Below are positions 1 to 5,925 of a stretch of 5,925 nt of DNA, in pieces. Where the stretch lies: positions 1 to 5,925 of the forward strand of contig JAJUFW010000206.1 in assembly GCA_029263555.1 (NCBI GenBank). The letters run 5' to 3'. The position numbers and the translations under genes are program-made. The notes beneath the pieces were generated by a model. The model searched no databases. It had not been told where the DNA came from and was given only the letters and a program-made list of their open reading frames with translations. Numbering within the stretch: the first letter of the stretch is position 1; each line of letters starts with the position of its first letter. This DNA is from Alphaproteobacteria bacterium. Lineage in GTDB: Bacteria; Pseudomonadota; Alphaproteobacteria; DSM-16000; Inquilinaceae.

Positions 1-218
1 CCCCGCCCCTGATCCTGGAGGCCGGGCCCGGGGCGCCGGGGGCGCTTCCGGTCGGCGGGCAAACCCGGATCGACATTCCCAACAATCACCTGGAATATGC
101 GCTGACGTGGTTCGGTTTCGCGGCCACGCTGCTGGTAATCTATGTGATCTATCATTTGCGGCCGGCGCCGCCGCGACCCGACACCTCGACCGGCGCCGGC
201 CCCTCCCGCCGACCCTGA
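1..218 (+). CDS. SURF1-family cytochrome c oxidase assembly protein, C-terminal part (5' end outside window)
   Basis: Reading from base 3, an open frame of 71 codons ends at TGA 216-218; its start lies to the left of the window. It contains the SURF1 C-terminal signature IPNNHLEYALTWFGFA (visible residues 25-40). This runs straight into the second membrane helix (about residues 35-51) and a short proline-rich cytoplasmic tail. SURF1 proteins are inner-membrane factors with two membrane helices around a periplasmic domain. They help assemble the heme a/CuB centre of aa3-type cytochrome oxidase, and in alphaproteobacteria they usually sit at the end of the cox/cta operon. The stretch before the signature (GPGAPGALPVGG) is a Gly/Pro-rich part of the periplasmic domain. 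The next gene follows after 18 nt, so the two are probably co-transcribed. The family call is firm; the symbol is left empty because naming varies and only the tail is visible. Confidence 0.9.
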   Translation, partial: PPLILEAGPGAPGALPVGGQTRIDIPNNHLEYALTWFGFAATLLVIYVIYHLRPAPPRPDTSTGAGPSRRP

Positions 219-223
219 TTCCC

Positions 224-227
224 GGAG
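224..227 (+). promoter_or_regulatory. Ribosome binding site of the M32 carboxypeptidase gene
   Basis: GGAG at 224-227 lies 9 nt before the ATG at 237, within the 18-nt gap after the SURF1 stop. It supports that start codon. No room is left for an obvious separate promoter, which suggests read-through from the SURF1 transcript. Confidence 0.6.
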
Positions 228-236
228 ACCCGTCCC

Positions 237-1727
237 ATGTCCGCCTATCAGGAGCTGACCCGGCGCTTCGCGCGCCTTTCCGCCATCGACAACGCGCTCG
301 GCATCCTGCACTGGGACCAGGAGACGACGATGCCGGAGGGAGCGTCCGAAACCCGGGGCGAGGCGCTTGCGACCCTGAGCGTGCTGCGCCACGAGCTGCT
401 GGTCGATCCCCGGATCGGCGACTGGCTGGACGAGGCCGGATCGGCGGACGACCTGGACGACTGGCAGCGCGCCAATGTCCGGGAGATGCGTCGTCTCTGG
501 GTCCACGCGACGGCCGTGCCTGCGGACCTTGTCGAGGCCAGTTCGAAGGCCGTCTCGCGCTGCGAAATCGCCTGGCGTGCCGCGCGGCGGGACAACGACT
601 TTCCCGGGCTGTTGCCACTGCTCGAGGAGGTACTGCGGCTGCAGCGCGAGACCGCCCGGGCCAAGGCCGAGCGGCTGGGTGTTTCGCCCTATGACGCCCT
701 TCTGGACTATTACGAGCCGGGCGGTCGGTCCGAACGGATCGATGCCATCTTCGAGGACCTGGCCGGCTTCCTTCCGGACTTCATCGAGACCGCGCTCAGC
801 CATCAGGCGGCGCGCCCTCCGATCGAGCCTTTGTCCGGGCCCTTCCCGGTGGAGATTCAGCGCGAGATCGGCATCCGCTTCATGGCGGCCGCTGGGTTCG
901 ACTTCAACCGGGGGCGGCTCGACGTCAGCGTGCACCCGTTCTGCGGCGGGGCGGAGGACGACGTCCGGATCACGACCCGATACGACGAATCGGACTTCAC
1001 CAGCGCGCTCATGGGCGTCCTGCACGAGACCGGCCACGCGCTCTACGAGCAGGGGCGGCCCGCCGGCTGGAAGGGGCAGCCGGTCGGCGCCGCGCGGGGG
1101 ATGAGCCTGCACGAAAGCCAGTCCCTGATCATTGAGATGCAGGCCTGCCGGTCGCGGGCCTTCCTGGAATGGGCAGCGCCGATCCTGCGTGAAGCCTTCC
1201 GGGGCGAGGGCCCGGCCTGGAGCGCGGACAATCTCTATCGCCACTATACCCGGGTCGAACGCGGCTTCATCCGGGTCGACGCCGACGAGGCGACCTACCC
1301 GGCACATGTGATCCTGCGCTACCGCCTGGAGAAGGCGCTGATCCAGGGCGAGATGGAACTGGCCGATCTGCCCGCCGCCTGGAACGGCCTGATGGAGGAG
1401 CTGCTGGGCGTCCGCCCGCCGACGGATACGTTGGGCTGCCTGCAGGACATTCACTGGCCGGGGGGCGCCTGGGGATACTTCCCGACCTATACGCTCGGCG
1501 CGATGACGGCGGCCCAACTCTTCGATGCCGCCTGCCGGGCTGACGGCGATGTCCTGCCCGGTCTTTCCCGCGGGGATTTCCAGCCCCTCACCGGCTGGCT
1601 GCGTGAGCATATCCATTCCCAGGGCTCCCGCTGGTCCAGCGAAGAGCTGCTGATCCGCGCGACCGGCCGTCCGCTTGACGCCGAGGTGTTCAAGCACCAT
1701 CTACGAACCCGGTATCTCGACGACTGA
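237..1727 (+). CDS. Metallocarboxypeptidase, peptidase family M32 (carboxypeptidase Taq type)
   Basis: This is a complete 496-residue protein, matching the roughly 500 residues usual for M32. These cytoplasmic zinc enzymes remove C-terminal amino acids from peptides with broad specificity, proline excepted. The family motifs appear in order: LHWDQETTMP (24-33), HPF (233-235), DVRITTR (242-248), the zinc-binding HETGH (263-267; H263 and H267 as ligands, E264 as catalytic base), HESQS with third ligand E293 (292-296), IRVDADE (345-351) and GCLQDIHW (400-407). All expected catalytic residues are present, so it should be active. There is no signal peptide or membrane segment; the fold is expected to be almost entirely helical. 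The ATG at 237 has a GGAG 9 nt upstream and lies 18 nt after SURF1, so it is probably the last gene of that transcript; a strong hairpin follows the stop. The biological role of bacterial M32 enzymes is poorly defined, and a link with SURF1 beyond co-transcription is not evident. Confidence 0.96.
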   Translation: MSAYQELTRRFARLSAIDNALGILHWDQETTMPEGASETRGEALATLSVLRHELLVDPRIGDWLDEAGSADDLDDWQRANVREMRRLWVHATAVPADLVEASSKAVSRCEIAWRAARRDNDFPGLLPLLEEVLRLQRETARAKAERLGVSPYDALLDYYEPGGRSERIDAIFEDLAGFLPDFIETALSHQAARPPIEPLSGPFPVEIQREIGIRFMAAAGFDFNRGRLDVSVHPFCGGAEDDVRITTRYDESDFTSALMGVLHETGHALYEQGRPAGWKGQPVGAARGMSLHESQSLIIEMQACRSRAFLEWAAPILREAFRGEGPAWSADNLYRHYTRVERGFIRVDADEATYPAHVILRYRLEKALIQGEMELADLPAAWNGLMEELLGVRPPTDTLGCLQDIHWPGGAWGYFPTYTLGAMTAAQLFDAACRADGDVLPGLSRGDFQPLTGWLREHIHSQGSRWSSEELLIRATGRPLDAEVFKHHLRTRYLDD

Positions 1728-1736
1728 ACCGGTTCC

Positions 1737-1778
1737 GCAGCAGCCGGGAAGCAGGAGCTTCCCGGCTGCTGCTGCGTT
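1737..1778 (+). terminator. Strong stem-loop after the carboxypeptidase gene, probable intrinsic terminator
   Basis: A perfect 16-bp inverted repeat (1737-1752 pairing with 1757-1772) closes on an AGGA tetraloop and begins 10 nt after the stop codon. The stem core is GCAGCCGGGAAG. The following bases (TGCGTTCCTACTTT, 1773-1786) are only moderately T-rich, without a clean U-tract. Position and stem strength favour a transcription terminator or 3'-end stabiliser that ends the SURF1-M32 transcript. How efficiently it terminates cannot be judged from sequence. Confidence 0.7.
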
Positions 1779-1796
1779 CCTACTTTCGATCTCACG

Positions 1797-1822
1797 GGCG
1801 ATGGGACGGAGCCGCCATCGCC
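1797..1822. repeat. 8-bp inverted repeat upstream of the Na/Pi symporter gene
   Basis: GGCGATGG (1797-1804) is matched exactly by CCATCGCC (1815-1822) across a 10-nt spacer, about 95 nt before the symporter start. It could be an operator, an mRNA leader hairpin, or chance in GC-rich DNA. No T-tract follows, so it is not a terminator. Confidence 0.35.
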
Positions 1823-1915
1823 AGGCCTCGGCGCGGGAACTGGCGCCCGGGACGGGCCCATGGTCCCGTTCGTCCACCTTCCCGCGGCCGTCCGGTTGCG
1901 GAAGGGAAACGCCCG

Positions 1916-3610
1916 ATGTCGGCAACTCTGGTCCTGGTTCATCTGGCCGGGCAGGTGGCGCTCCTGCTGTGGGGTCTGCACATGGTCCATAGCGGGGTCG
2001 TGCGGGCCTACGGATCGAATCTTCGCCGCATGCTGAGCGCCGGGCTCTCCAACAGATTCAGCGCGTTCCTCGCGGGGCTGGGAGGTACCGGGCTTTTGCA
2101 GAGCAGCACCGCCACCGCGCTCATGGCGACCTCGTTCACCGCCGGCGGGCTGGTCGGGCTCGTTCCGGCGCTCGCGATCATGCTGGGGGCGAATGTCGGG
2201 ACGACGCTGATCGTGCAGCTCCTGTCCTTCGACCTGACCAGTCTTGCGCCGGCGCTGATCCTGATCGGGCTCGTCGCCTTCAAGCGACGGGGATCCACGC
2301 GGACCCGGGATCTCGGCCGCGTCGGGATCGGGCTCGGTCTCATGCTCCTGTCGCTCGAGCTTCTCGTGACCACGATCGGCCCGGTCAAGGCATCCCCTGT
2401 CCTGCAGGAGCTGGTCGCCGCGGTGGCGGGCGAGCCGCTGCTCGGCCTTCTGATTGCGGCGGTGCTGACCTGGGCGGCGCATGCCAGCGTCGCGGTCGTG
2501 CTCCTGATCATGTCCCTGGCCGGGGCGGGAATCGTGCCGCCGGAAGCCGCCCTCGCCATGGTGCTGGGGGCCAATCTCGGCGGAGCCATTCCGCCGGTGG
2601 TCGCGGCGCTCGGCCCGAACCCTGCAAGCCGCCGCCTGCCGGTCGGCAATCTGGCGTTCCGGTTCCTGGGCTGCGCCGTCGTGCTCCCGTTCCTGGATCC
2701 GATTGCGTTCGCGCTGGCGGCGCTCGACGCCGATCCTGCCCGGCAGGCCGTCAACTTCCATACCGGATTCAACCTGGCGGTGGCGGCCGCCGGCATCGGC
2801 CTGCTGAATCCGGCAGCGCGGCTGCTGGTCCGTCTGCTGCCCGAACAGGTGAAGGTCGCGGACCCCGCGACGCCGCAATATCTCGACCCGGAAGCCCGGC
2901 GCGCTCCCTATGTCGCCCTGACCAACGCCGCCCGGGAAGCTATGCGCATGGCGGATGTCGTCGAGGCGATGCTGCGCGGCTCGCTCGAGGTCTTCCAGAC
3001 CGACGACCGGAAGCGAGTCGCGGAGATCTGCCGCATGGACAACATCCTCGACCGGCTGAACGACGCGATCAAACTCTATCTCGCCGATATCGGCCCCGAT
3101 GCCTTGGACGAGGAGGACAACCGTCGCTGTTCGGAGATCCTGGCCTTCACCATCAATCTCGAACATGTCGGGGACGTCATCGACAAGGGGCTGATGGATC
3201 TCGCCGGAAAGAAGATCAAGCACCAGCTCAGCTTCTCCGACGAAGGGCTCGACGAGATCCGGGACATGCATCTGAGGCTGCTGGACAACCTGCAGCTCGC
3301 GCTTGCCGTCTTCATGGCGAACGACGCGCGCTCCGCCCGCCGCCTCGTGGTCGAGAAGGAGATCTTCCGCGACCTGGAGCATGCGGCGACGGAAAGCCAC
3401 TTCGCGCGGCTGCGCGACGGCCGGCTCGAAAGTATCGAGACGAGCGCGCTTCATCTCGATATTCTGCGGGACCTGAAGCGCATCAACTCCCTTATCGCGG
3501 CGGCTGCCTATCCGATCCTGGATCAGACCGGCCAGCTCAGGCGGAGCCGGCTGAAGGAGAGTGCAAGACCCCTCGACAGAGGGTCCGGCACGCCTATCGA
3601 CGATCTCTGA
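1916..3610 (+). CDS. Na+/phosphate cotransporter (NptA/YjbB-like, PNaS family) with C-terminal PhoU-like domain
   Basis: A complete 564-residue inner-membrane protein. Residues 1-310 form the transporter part with two Na_Pi_cotrans repeats. The first carries QSSTAT (62-67) and GANVGTT (91-97); the second carries TWAAHASVA (185-193) and GANLGGAIPP (219-228), then a FHTGFN motif (281-286). Hydrophobic segments are visible near 5-25, 50-75, 80-121, 136-155, 172-203, 209-232, 246-270 and 284-300. Residues about 335-540 are soluble, helical and PhoU-like, with NLEHVGDVID (414-423) and a related DLKRIN (519-524) marking two helical bundles; these resemble the metal-binding E/D motifs of PhoU. Family members move phosphate with sodium (YjbB of E. 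coli exports Pi), so the direction here is uncertain. The start is supported by AAGGGA 8 nt upstream. The second repeat lacks the usual QSS triplet (H189-A190-S191 instead). The domain architecture is the usual one for alphaproteobacterial members. Confidence 0.93.
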   Translation: MSATLVLVHLAGQVALLLWGLHMVHSGVVRAYGSNLRRMLSAGLSNRFSAFLAGLGGTGLLQSSTATALMATSFTAGGLVGLVPALAIMLGANVGTTLIVQLLSFDLTSLAPALILIGLVAFKRRGSTRTRDLGRVGIGLGLMLLSLELLVTTIGPVKASPVLQELVAAVAGEPLLGLLIAAVLTWAAHASVAVVLLIMSLAGAGIVPPEAALAMVLGANLGGAIPPVVAALGPNPASRRLPVGNLAFRFLGCAVVLPFLDPIAFALAALDADPARQAVNFHTGFNLAVAAAGIGLLNPAARLLVRLLPEQVKVADPATPQYLDPEARRAPYVALTNAAREAMRMADVVEAMLRGSLEVFQTDDRKRVAEICRMDNILDRLNDAIKLYLADIGPDALDEEDNRRCSEILAFTINLEHVGDVIDKGLMDLAGKKIKHQLSFSDEGLDEIRDMHLRLLDNLQLALAVFMANDARSARRLVVEKEIFRDLEHAATESHFARLRDGRLESIETSALHLDILRDLKRINSLIAAAAYPILDQTGQLRRSRLKESARPLDRGSGTPIDDL

Positions 3611-3624
3611 GCGGGCGGCGATCG

Positions 3625-3677
3625 GGGGTGGAGCGGTTCGGTTCCGCCCCTGCTGACGCGGGGGGATTCCCCTTTTT
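3625..3677 (+). terminator. Candidate terminator region after the Na/Pi symporter gene
   Basis: Two elements follow the stop at 3610. The first is a 10-bp stem (3625-3634 with 3641-3650, including two G-U pairs, 6-nt loop). The second is a short G-run/C-run hairpin (G-run 3660-3665, CCCC 3669-3672) followed directly by five Ts (3673-3677). The second has the textbook order of stem then U-tract, but its stem is only about 4 bp, so termination may be weak. If it works, uppP needs its own promoter; if not, uppP is expressed partly by read-through. Confidence 0.4.
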
Positions 3678-3706
3678 GCCGGACGAAACCCATTCGCCGG
3701 ATCGAG

Positions 3707-3730
3707 CCGGCGGCGGATGCCCGCCGCCGG
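3707..3730 (+). promoter_or_regulatory. Perfect 10-bp GC hairpin in the uppP leader
   Basis: CCGGCGGCGG (3707-3716) and CCGCCGCCGG (3721-3730) are exact reverse complements around an ATGC loop, and all stem pairs are G-C. It lies about 90 nt before the uppP start and about 40 nt before a possible leader ORF. No T-tract follows, so a simple terminator is unlikely. It could shape the mRNA leader, but in DNA this GC-rich a chance origin remains possible. Confidence 0.4.
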
Positions 3731-3768
3731 GCCAGGACCGGCCGGACATGACAGGAATGAGAACGCCG

Positions 3769-3825
3769 ATGAACGACCTTGACCCTGCTGGCGCAAGCGG
3801 CCGATCGGGAATGGCCTGGCGATGA
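3769..3825 (+). CDS. Possible 18-codon leader peptide overlapping the uppP start
   Basis: From ATG 3769 a short frame reads MNDLDPAGASGRSGMAWR and stops at TGA 3823-3825. This overlaps the uppP ATG (3822-3824) in an ATGA arrangement. In-frame ATGs also exist at 3748 and 3757, and AGGA at 3753-3756 lies 12 nt before ATG 3769. The uppP start itself has only a weak, distant GGGA (3807-3810, 11 nt away), so ribosomes finishing this ORF could restart on uppP. The peptide resembles no family I know, and a frame this short may be chance. Coupling is inference. Confidence 0.25.
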   Translation: MNDLDPAGASGRSGMAWR

Positions 3826-4625
3826 CAGACGGGTTGATCGCCGTTCTTCTCGGCTTCGTCGAGGGCCTGACCGAATTCATCCCTGTCTCGTCGACCGGGC
3901 ATCTGATCCTGCTCGTGGATCTTCTGGGCTTCCAGGGGCCGCCCGGCCGGGTTTTCGAGGTGGTGATCCAGCTCGGCGCCATCGTGGCCGTGTGCTTCCA
4001 CTACCGGGAACGCCTGTGGTGGGCGGGGACCCGCTTCGCCTTCGATCCAGGGGCAAGAAGGCTGGTCGTCAACCTCGTGGCGGCCTTCGCGCCGGCCGTC
4101 GTCATCGGGGTCCTGGCCCATGACTTCAGCAAGTCGGTCCTATTCTCGCCCTGGGTCGTGTGCACCAGCCTGGTCGTGGGCGGCATCGCGATCCTGGTGA
4201 TCGAACGCCTGCGGCCGCGGCCGGACACCTTCGAAATGGAGGGGCTGTCGGTCGGCCGAGCGTTCCGCATCGGGCTGTGCCAGACGGTCGCGATGATCCC
4301 CGGCGTGTCCCGGTCGGGGGCGACGATCATGGGCGCGCTGCTGCTCCGGGTCGACCGGAAGGCGGCGACCGAGTTCTCGTTCTTTTTGGCGATCCCGACG
4401 ATGCTTGGCGCGGTCGTCTATGACCTGTACAAGAACCGCGAAGCCCTGGCGCAGAGCAGCGAGGTCTGGCTGCTGGGCGTCGGCTTCGCGGCCGCGTTCG
4501 TCGCGGCGCTGCTGACGGTCCGGACCGTGATCGGCTTCGTGAGCCGCCACGGCTTCGTCCCGTTCGCCTATTATCGCATCGTGCTCGGGGTCGTCATGAT
4601 GACCATCCTGATGCTGGCCGGTTAA
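3822..4625 (+). CDS. uppP: Undecaprenyl-diphosphate phosphatase (UppP/BacA family)
   Basis: A complete 267-residue polytopic inner-membrane enzyme, the usual length for the family. It converts undecaprenyl diphosphate to undecaprenyl phosphate, recycling the lipid carrier used for peptidoglycan and other surface polymers; overproduction gives bacitracin resistance in other bacteria. Both signature motifs are intact. EGLTEFIPVSSTGHLIL (14-30) holds E14, E18, S24 and H27, matching E17, E21, S27 and H30 of E. coli UppP; PGVSRSGAT (160-168) holds R164, matching R174. Hydrophobic helices are evident around 4-12, 46-58, 81-99, 109-127, 169-176, 185-200, 214-235 and 246-266. The ATG at 3822 is the only sensible start: the frame has a stop at 3780-3782 and no ATG, GTG or TTG between. 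Its RBS is weak. It lies 211 nt after the symporter and 51 nt before thrC. Confidence 0.97.
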   Translation: MTDGLIAVLLGFVEGLTEFIPVSSTGHLILLVDLLGFQGPPGRVFEVVIQLGAIVAVCFHYRERLWWAGTRFAFDPGARRLVVNLVAAFAPAVVIGVLAHDFSKSVLFSPWVVCTSLVVGGIAILVIERLRPRPDTFEMEGLSVGRAFRIGLCQTVAMIPGVSRSGATIMGALLLRVDRKAATEFSFFLAIPTMLGAVVYDLYKNREALAQSSEVWLLGVGFAAAFVAALLTVRTVIGFVSRHGFVPFAYYRIVLGVVMMTILMLAG

Positions 4626-4661
4626 GGCCCGGCTCCGTCGGGGCGGGTCGGGCGACTGTTT

Positions 4662-4668
4662 GGAAGGG
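4662..4668 (+). promoter_or_regulatory. Ribosome binding site that fixes the TTG start of thrC
   Basis: GGAAGGG at 4662-4668 sits 8 nt before the TTG at 4677, an ideal distance. It lies in the 51-nt uppP-thrC gap and decides the start, because the conserved threonine synthase N-terminus (MRYISTRG) begins exactly at this TTG. Confidence 0.75.
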
Positions 4669-4676
4669 TTGCAGGG

Positions 4677-5925
4677 TTGCGTTACATCAGCACGCGGGGT
4701 CGGGCCCCGTCGCTTTCCTTCGAAGAGGTGCTGCTGGCCGGTCTGGCGCGGGACGGCGGGCTTTACGTGCCGGAAAGCTGGCCGCAGTTCAGCGCCGACG
4801 AGTTTCGCGCGATGCGCGGCCTGCCATACCCGGAAATCGCGGCGCGGGTCATGGCACCCTTCCTGGGCGGGGCGATCGAACCGGAGACGTTCCGGCGCAT
4901 TGTCGAGGACACCTATGCCGGTTTCGACCATTCGGCCGTAGCGCCGCTGGTCCAGCTCGACGGTCAGCTGTGGCTCATGGAGCTTTTCCACGGGCCGACC
5001 ATCGCGTTCAAGGACTATGCGCTTCAGCTTTTAGGCCGCCTGTTCGACCACGTGCTGGCCCGCCGGGGCGAGCGGATCACGATCGTCGGCGCGACCTCGG
5101 GCGACACCGGCTCCGCCGCGATCGAGGCCTGCCGCGACCGCGAGGCCGTGGACATCTTCATCCTCTACCCGCACGGGCGCGTGTCCGAGGTGCAGCGCCG
5201 CCAGATGACGACCGTGCCGTCGTCGAACGTGCACACGATCGCCGTCGAGGGGTCGTTCGACGACTGCCAGGACCTGGTCAAGGCCATGTTCAACGACGGG
5301 GCCTTCCGGGACGAGTTGGCGCTGTCGGCGGTGAACTCGATCAACTGGGCACGGATCATGGCCCAGATCGTCTACTACGTGACGGCCGCGGTCGCGCTGG
5401 GCGCGCCCGACCGGCGCATCGCCTTCGGCGTGCCGACGGGGAACTTCGGCAACGTCTATTCCGCCTATGGCGCCCGCGCCATGGGGCTGCCGATCGAAAA
5501 GCTGATCATCGGGTCGAACCGGAACGACATCCTGGACCGTTTCTTCAAGTCCGGGGAAATGCGCGTGGAAACGGTGGTCCCGACCATCTCGCCGTCGATG
5601 GACATCCAGGTATCCAGCAATTTCGAGCGCCTGCTCTTCGATCTGCACGACCGCGATGGCGAGCGGCTGAGCGCGCAGATGGCCGATTTCCGTGCGACCG
5701 GCGCGTTCCGGGTGACGCCCGATCAGCTGGCGAAGGCCCGGGCCCTGTTCGACAGCCACCGCCTGGACGACGACGGCATCCGGGCGACGATCGCCGAGAC
5801 CCTGGCCAGGACCGGCCAGCTCGTGGACCCGCACACCGCGGTCGGCCTGGCCGCGGCGCGCCAGTGCCGGGTCGATGCGGATGTCGCTGTGGTGTCTCTG
5901 GCCTGCGCCCATCCGGCCAAGTTCC
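4677..5925 (+). CDS. thrC: Threonine synthase, C-terminus beyond the window
   Basis: 416 codons are visible in a frame still open at the right edge; the family is about 460-470 residues, so roughly 50 are missing. The PLP-dependent cytoplasmic enzyme converts O-phosphohomoserine to threonine and phosphate, the last step of threonine synthesis. The N-terminus MRYISTRG is typical of the Gram-negative/fungal class. Other landmarks are LFHGPTIAFKDY (103-114, with K112 as the PLP Schiff-base lysine), GATSGDTGSAA (138-148), the VNSINWARI stretch (219-227), the PLP-phosphate loop PTGNFGN (253-259) and AHPAKF (411-416) near the end. The start is a TTG with GGAAGGG 8 nt upstream; no ATG in this frame precedes the conserved N-terminus. 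Codon choice matches the neighbours. It may be co-transcribed with uppP across the 51-nt gap, in which no clear terminator is visible. Confidence 0.96.
   Translation, partial: MRYISTRGRAPSLSFEEVLLAGLARDGGLYVPESWPQFSADEFRAMRGLPYPEIAARVMAPFLGGAIEPETFRRIVEDTYAGFDHSAVAPLVQLDGQLWLMELFHGPTIAFKDYALQLLGRLFDHVLARRGERITIVGATSGDTGSAAIEACRDREAVDIFILYPHGRVSEVQRRQMTTVPSSNVHTIAVEGSFDDCQDLVKAMFNDGAFRDELALSAVNSINWARIMAQIVYYVTAAVALGAPDRRIAFGVPTGNFGNVYSAYGARAMGLPIEKLIIGSNRNDILDRFFKSGEMRVETVVPTISPSMDIQVSSNFERLLFDLHDRDGERLSAQMADFRATGAFRVTPDQLAKARALFDSHRLDDDGIRATIAETLARTGQLVDPHTAVGLAAARQCRVDADVAVVSLACAHPAKF

Larger units (their letters stand above)
1728..1915 (+). promoter_or_regulatory. Intergenic region upstream of the Na/Pi symporter gene; presumed promoter region
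   Basis: This 188-nt gap holds the terminator hairpin, then a second inverted repeat (GGCGATGG 1797-1804 with CCATCGCC 1815-1822, 10-nt loop). GC-rich DNA follows, up to a Shine-Dalgarno AAGGGA at 1902-1907, 8 nt before the ATG at 1916. Because a terminator-like hairpin precedes it, a promoter for the symporter gene is expected here. I could not pick out a convincing -35/-10 pair or a Pho box (CTGTCAT-type repeats). The region label is therefore inference; the inverted repeat and the RBS are seen directly. Confidence 0.4.

Noticed and set aside
107..694. Alternative + strand frame overlapping SURF1 and the M32 gene
   Set aside because: Arg/Ala/Gly-rich sequence without motifs, out of frame with two recognisable proteins.
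1773..1915. Pho box upstream of the phosphate symporter
   Set aside because: I looked for CTGTCAT-like direct repeats and found none.
3779..3784. TTGACC resembling a -35 box upstream of uppP
   Set aside because: No acceptable -10 element is found at 16-18 nt (the bases there are GC-rich), so a promoter call is not supported.
3628..3825. Full 65-codon frame from GTG 3628 before uppP
   Set aside because: Its first two thirds run through the terminator-like hairpins and read as low-complexity Pro/Gly/Asp sequence. Only the short 3' part from an internal ATG is kept as a possible leader ORF.
1487..3982. Very long antisense open frame (831 codons) on the - strand across the symporter gene
   Set aside because: It lies opposite a clearly real membrane protein, spans intergenic gaps on both sides, and encodes a low-complexity Arg/Gln/Asp/Glu/His-rich sequence with no recognisable domain. 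Long antisense frames like this are expected in GC-rich genomes with biased third positions.
4140..4991. Antisense open frame across uppP and the start of thrC
   Set aside because: It crosses two real genes on the other strand, has a biased hydrophilic composition and shows no domain.
5031..5912. Antisense open frame (293 codons) opposite thrC
   Set aside because: Its Arg/His/Asp/Val-rich composition and position opposite conserved thrC motifs mark it as a shadow of the real gene.

Overview
This is a high-GC stretch, probably from an alphaproteobacterium. The evidence is a SURF1 C-terminus of the type found at the end of alphaproteobacterial aa3 oxidase operons, a Gram-negative/fungal-type threonine synthase, the strong G/C bias at third codon positions, and long antisense open frames produced by that bias. 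An order such as Rhodospirillales would fit, but the window alone cannot fix it. All genes lie on the + strand, and none looks foreign in composition.

Layout. (1) Positions 1-218 hold the last 71 codons of a SURF1-family cytochrome oxidase assembly factor. (2) After 18 nt comes a complete M32-family zinc carboxypeptidase (237-1727), which is followed by a perfect 16-bp hairpin (1737-1772), the likely end of that transcript. (3) A 188-nt gap leads to a complete Na+/phosphate symporter-type protein with a C-terminal PhoU-like region (1916-3610). (4) A 211-nt gap contains terminator-like hairpins, a perfect 10-bp GC hairpin and a possible 18-codon leader ORF. The leader's stop overlaps the start of uppP, undecaprenyl-diphosphate phosphatase (3822-4625). 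(5) After 51 nt, thrC, threonine synthase, starts at a TTG (4677) and runs off the right edge about 50 residues before its expected end.

How the genes fit together. These are housekeeping functions: respiratory oxidase assembly, peptide turnover, phosphate transport, lipid-carrier recycling for cell-wall synthesis, and threonine biosynthesis. The neighbourhood resembles the alphaproteobacterial order in which SURF1 is followed closely by thrC, but here three genes sit between them. The symporter and uppP both concern phosphate, since UppP is thought to release Pi on the periplasmic side, but any functional coupling is inference. I found no mobile element, CRISPR array, tRNA or rRNA, and nothing that clearly amounts to an undescribed system. 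The items most worth a second look are the uppP leader region, the altered second QSS motif of the symporter, and the interrupted SURF1-thrC order.
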